The notes beneath the pieces were generated by a model. That model had not been told where the DNA came from and ran no database searches. It saw only the letters and a list, made by a program, of their open reading frames with translations. Source: Rhizobium sp. P32RR-XVIII (GTDB taxonomy: Bacteria; Pseudomonadota; Alphaproteobacteria; Rhizobiales; Rhizobiaceae). From it: a stretch of DNA of 64,000 nt. Positions 61,106-64,000 of this stretch are shown here, one piece after another. Both the position numbers and the translations under genes were made by a program. Position 1 is the stretch's first letter; each line of letters opens with the position of its first letter. The stretch spans positions 1-64,000 of the forward strand of contig NZ_JABAIH010000019.1 of assembly GCF_012641395.1 (NCBI RefSeq). The letters are read 5' to 3'.

Positions 61106-62746
61106 TTAGAACTCTATGTCGAGATTGTCCTCGTGATCGTGATGGCCGGGAAGCTCGGGGGGCGGCGGCCCGGGAACCTCTGCTACCATCGCCTCCGTCA
61201 TGATCATGAGGCCGGCCACCGACGCAGCACCCTGAAGCGCCGCGCGCACCGCCTTGACTGGGTCGATGATGCCCGCTGCAATCATGTCGCCGAACGCACC
61301 CTTCTGGGCGTCATAGCCGTAGGCAAAATCATCGTCTTCGAGAATTCTCGCTGCAACGACCGATCCGTCCTCGCCGGCATTGGCCGCAATCTGCTGTGCC
61401 GGCCAGCGTATTGCCTCCGCGACGACGCGGATGCCTGCCTGCTGGTCAGCGTGATCTACCTTGAGCGCCCGGAGTGCCTTTCCTGCCCGCAGAAGCGCGG
61501 TGCCACCGCCCGGCAAGATACCCTCCTCGATTGCAGCGCGGGCCGCATGGACGGCATTTCGGATGCGATCCTTCTTTTCCCTGAGCTCGATCTCGCTCGT
61601 TCCGCCGACCCGGACCACGGCGATCCCGCTCGAAAGCCGCGCCAGCCGTTCCTCAAGTTTGTCACGGTCGTAGTCGGAGTCGGACTGTTCGAGCTGGCGC
61701 TTGATGGCGGCGATGCGCGTATCGATATCCGCCGGTACGCTACCGCCTTCGACGATCGTCGTGTTTTGCTTGTCGACCGTAATCTTCCGCGCGCGGCCAA
61801 GAACATCGAGCGGCACGGTCTCGATCTTCAGGCCGAGATCCTCCGAGATGACCGTGCCGCCCGTCACCACCGCAATATCTTGCAGGATCCCCTTGCGCAA
61901 CTCGCCGTAGGCAGGCGCATTGACCGCTGCCACCTTGAGGCTGCCGCGCAGCTTGTTGACCACCAGCGCCGCCCTGACTTCGGCCTCGACATCGTCGGCG
62001 ATGATGAGAAGGGGTTTGCCGGTCTGCACGACCTTTTCCAGGAGCGGTAGCACTTCGCCGAGACTCGCCAGCTTCTTTTCGCTGATAAGAAGATAGGCGT
62101 CCTCGAACTCCACCCGCGTCCGCTCGCGGTTGGTGGTGAAATGCGGAGAGATGTAGCTACGGTCGAACTGGATGCCGGTGACAATCTCGATCTCGGTTTC
62201 GAGCGACCTTCCTTCCTCGACTGTGATCACGCCATTGTTGCCGACCTTCGCCATGGCGTCGGCAATGATGCGGCCGATTTCGGTATCACCGTTTGCCGCG
62301 ATCGCGGCGATCTGAGCTATCTCCGCAGTCGAGGTTATGGCTCTTGCATTCTGCTTCAGCACCGCCGCGACGGTCTCGACCGCCCGATCGATGCCGCGCT
62401 TCAAGTCCATGGGATTCATGCCGGCCACCACTGCCCGCACGCCGCCTCTTATGATCGCATTGGCGAGCACGACCGCAGTCGTCGTGCCGTCGCCGGTCAG
62501 ATAGGAGGTTCTGATCGCAACTTGCCGGAGCAACCGGACGGCCATGTCCTCGAACTTGTCCTGAAGCTCGACCTCCCTTGCAACGGTCACCCCGTCCTTG
62601 GTGATTTTCGTGCCGAAAGACCGGTCGATCGCCACGTTCCGCCCTCGCGGCCCAAGTGTGACGCTGACGGCCCGTCCGAGCGTATCTACGCCATTTAAAA
62701 TGCAGTCTCGCGCCTCGAAGGCGAATTTGATATCTTTGGCGGTCAT
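61106..62746 (-). CDS. groEL: Divergent GroEL chaperonin
   Basis: A 546-residue chaperonin, MTAKDIKFAFEARDCILNGVDTLGRAVSVTLGPRGRNVAIDRSFGTKITKDGVTVAREVELQD, with GDGTTTAVVLA and GGGTAL intact and the start preceded by GGGAGGAATGCC. The usual GGM-repeat tail is replaced by a proline-, His- and Asp-rich end (VPGPPPPELPGHHDHEDNLDIEF), and positions such as TLGPRGRN differ from the housekeeping TLGPKGRN. There is no groES next to it, so it would use a partner encoded elsewhere. Rhizobia commonly have several groEL genes, some linked to symbiosis. It begins 26 bases after hemA on the same strand. Confidence 0.95.
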   Translation of the reverse strand: MTAKDIKFAFEARDCILNGVDTLGRAVSVTLGPRGRNVAIDRSFGTKITKDGVTVAREVELQDKFEDMAVRLLRQVAIRTSYLTGDGTTTAVVLANAIIRGGVRAVVAGMNPMDLKRGIDRAVETVAAVLKQNARAITSTAEIAQIAAIAANGDTEIGRIIADAMAKVGNNGVITVEEGRSLETEIEIVTGIQFDRSYISPHFTTNRERTRVEFEDAYLLISEKKLASLGEVLPLLEKVVQTGKPLLIIADDVEAEVRAALVVNKLRGSLKVAAVNAPAYGELRKGILQDIAVVTGGTVISEDLGLKIETVPLDVLGRARKITVDKQNTTIVEGGSVPADIDTRIAAIKRQLEQSDSDYDRDKLEERLARLSSGIAVVRVGGTSEIELREKKDRIRNAVHAARAAIEEGILPGGGTALLRAGKALRALKVDHADQQAGIRVVAEAIRWPAQQIAANAGEDGSVVAARILEDDDFAYGYDAQKGAFGDMIAAGIIDPVKAVRAALQGAASVAGLMIMTEAMVAEVPGPPPPELPGHHDHEDNLDIEF

Positions 62747-62771
62747 GGCATTCCTCCCAAGAGTTGCCGCT

Positions 62772-64000
62772 TTACTCCGCGGCCTGAGCAGTACTGGCGT
62801 ACCGGAGTCCGAGCTGGTTCCAGACATCGGCCAGCGCCGCCACAAGCTGGCCGATCATGATGTCGTCGTGGCATGGCGACGGCGTGATACGCAGCCGTTC
62901 GGTTCCCCTGGCGACGGTCGGGTAGTTGATCGGCTGGATGTAGATGCCGTTCTTGGCTAGCAAAATATCGCTCGCCGCCTTGCACTTTGCGGGATCGCCG
63001 ACCCAAACGGGGACAATGTGGCTGTCGCTTGGCATGACCGGCAGCTTCGCCGCGATCAGGCGCGCCTTGACCCTGCGCACACGGTCCTGCTGGCGTTGAC
63101 GCTCCCGATCCGAATCCTTCAAATGGCGGATCGCGACTGTGGCCGCCGCGCAGATCGCGGGCGGCAAGGCCGTCGTAAATATGAAGCCCGGTGCGTAGGA
63201 ACGCACGGCATCAAGGAGATCGCCGTCGCCTGCGATATAGCCGCCCAGACAACCGAATGCCTTGGCCAGCGTGCCTTCGATGACGTCGATGCGCTCCATG
63301 GCGCCGTCACGTTCGGCAACGCCGCCGCCCCTGCGCCCGTACATGCCGACCGCATGCACCTCGTCGAGATAGGTCATGGCGCCATAACGATCGGCGAGGT
63401 CGCAGATGCGGTGGATCGGCGCGATGTCGCCATCCATGGAATAGAGACTTTCGAAGACGATGAGCTTCGGTCGCTCGGGGCCGGCGGCCTTCAGCAGTTG
63501 CTCCAGGTGTCGCACGTCGTTGTGCCGGAAGATCTGCTTTTCCCTTCCAGATTGGCGGATACCCTCGATCATGGAATTGTGGTTAAGCGCGTCTGACAGG
63601 ATCAGACAGTCGGGTATGAGCTTGGCAATGGTGGAGATGCCCGTCTGGTTGGATACATAACCCGACGTGAAGACCAGAGCCCCGTCCTTGCCATGTAGAT
63701 CCGCGAGTTCGGCTTCTAGTTCGACGAGCGGATGGTTTGTCCCTGAAATATTGCGGGTACCGCCCGCACCCGTCCCATGACGTCGTGCCGCGTCGATCAT
63801 GGCTTCGATCACCTTCGCGTTTTGTCCCATGCCGAGGTAGTCGTTGGAGCACCAGATGACGACCTCCCGCTGTCCCGATGGGGAGCGCCATGTAGCGAAG
63901 GGAAAACGGCCCGCGATCCGCTCCAGATCGGCAAAGACGCGGTATCGCTGCTCAGCATGGAGTCGTGATATGGCGGCGCCGAAGTACTGGCGATACCGCC
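62772..64000 (-). CDS. hemA: 5-aminolevulinate synthase, partial at window end
   Basis: The frame is open to base 64000; the visible 408 codons lack only the first few residues (the sequence reads RYRQYFGAAISRLHAEQRYRVFADLERIAGRFPFATW from the edge). Motifs: CSNDYLGMGQ, HGTGAGGTRNISGTNHPLVELE, LDEVHAVGMYG, and EGTLAKAFGCLGGYIAG with the Lys that holds pyridoxal phosphate. ALAS joins glycine and succinyl-CoA in the first step of haem synthesis in alphaproteobacteria. The plasmid gene is probably a second copy beside a chromosomal one; extra haem could serve respiration or leghaemoglobin. It is probably co-transcribed with groEL. Confidence 0.95.
   Translation of the reverse strand, partial: RYRQYFGAAISRLHAEQRYRVFADLERIAGRFPFATWRSPSGQREVVIWCSNDYLGMGQNAKVIEAMIDAARRHGTGAGGTRNISGTNHPLVELEAELADLHGKDGALVFTSGYVSNQTGISTIAKLIPDCLILSDALNHNSMIEGIRQSGREKQIFRHNDVRHLEQLLKAAGPERPKLIVFESLYSMDGDIAPIHRICDLADRYGAMTYLDEVHAVGMYGRRGGGVAERDGAMERIDVIEGTLAKAFGCLGGYIAGDGDLLDAVRSYAPGFIFTTALPPAICAAATVAIRHLKDSDRERQRQQDRVRRVKARLIAAKLPVMPSDSHIVPVWVGDPAKCKAASDILLAKNGIYIQPINYPTVARGTERLRITPSPCHDDIMIGQLVAALADVWNQLGLRYASTAQAAE

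Overview
The window is a GC-rich (about 60 percent) stretch of a large plasmid from an alphaproteobacterium of the Rhizobiaceae (Rhizobium / Sinorhizobium (Ensifer) / Agrobacterium type). The evidence is a complete repABC replication-partition locus with its antisense RNA, SyrB-like proteins, a rhizobial plasmid housekeeping block (ParB-like, DUF932, strawberry-notch-like helicase, Toprim, DUF2493, DUF736 genes), and a complete VirB/VirD4 type IV secretion system next to a relaxase operon.

Layout. 1-2800: debris. It holds the end of a tyrosine recombinase, a frameshifted LOG-type (cytokinin-activating) gene, a LysR gene with an internal deletion, and a small HNH-like protein. 2770-5050: gene-poor DNA carrying two copies of a 16-bp palindrome that fits the repABC parS consensus. 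5050-8781: repA, repB, antisense RNA and repC. 8966-12731: a small unknown gene, three consecutive SyrB-like genes, a two-gene cassette with a TIR/deoxyribosyltransferase-like protein, and an IHF/HU-like protein. 12936-28758: the plasmid housekeeping block, with a Phd/PemK-like toxin-antitoxin pair, a second HU protein and a WGR protein; several short gaps carry GC-rich hairpins and two carry an imperfect leader repeat. 28760-30084: non-coding DNA with hairpins, an inverted-repeat element and a 400-bp array of about fifty 8-bp units. 30085-47922: the conjugation channel (VirB1-like, VirB2, B3, frameshifted B4, a second transglycosylase, B5, lipoprotein, B6, B8, B9, B10, B11, VirD4) and accessory genes. 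48320-55797: an XRE regulator, an operon of exported proteins (TrbM-like and three degenerate nuclease-fold proteins), and the DNA-processing operon (membrane protein, VirC1/ParA-like ATPase, two ribbon-helix-helix-like proteins, relaxase). 55866-60773: a HAD-like protein, an alpha/beta hydrolase overlapping a gene for an HTH-plus-membrane protein (resembling a regulatory pair known from rhizobial conjugation), and small unknown genes. 61106-64000: a divergent groEL and a hemA running off the right end.

How it works together. The plasmid replicates by RepC and partitions by RepA/RepB with parS. The relaxase and its helpers would prepare one DNA strand, VirD4 would recruit it, and the VirB channel would export it. 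A 16-bp dyad with consensus TTATACTGCAGTATAA lies at the head of the conjugation transcription units (five clear copies) and nowhere else that I could find. This predicts one shared regulator; the XRE protein at 48320 and the membrane HTH protein at 57751 are the candidates inside the window. No LuxR/LuxI-type genes, tra box or vir box were seen. All assignments are from reading the sequence; none was checked by a database search.
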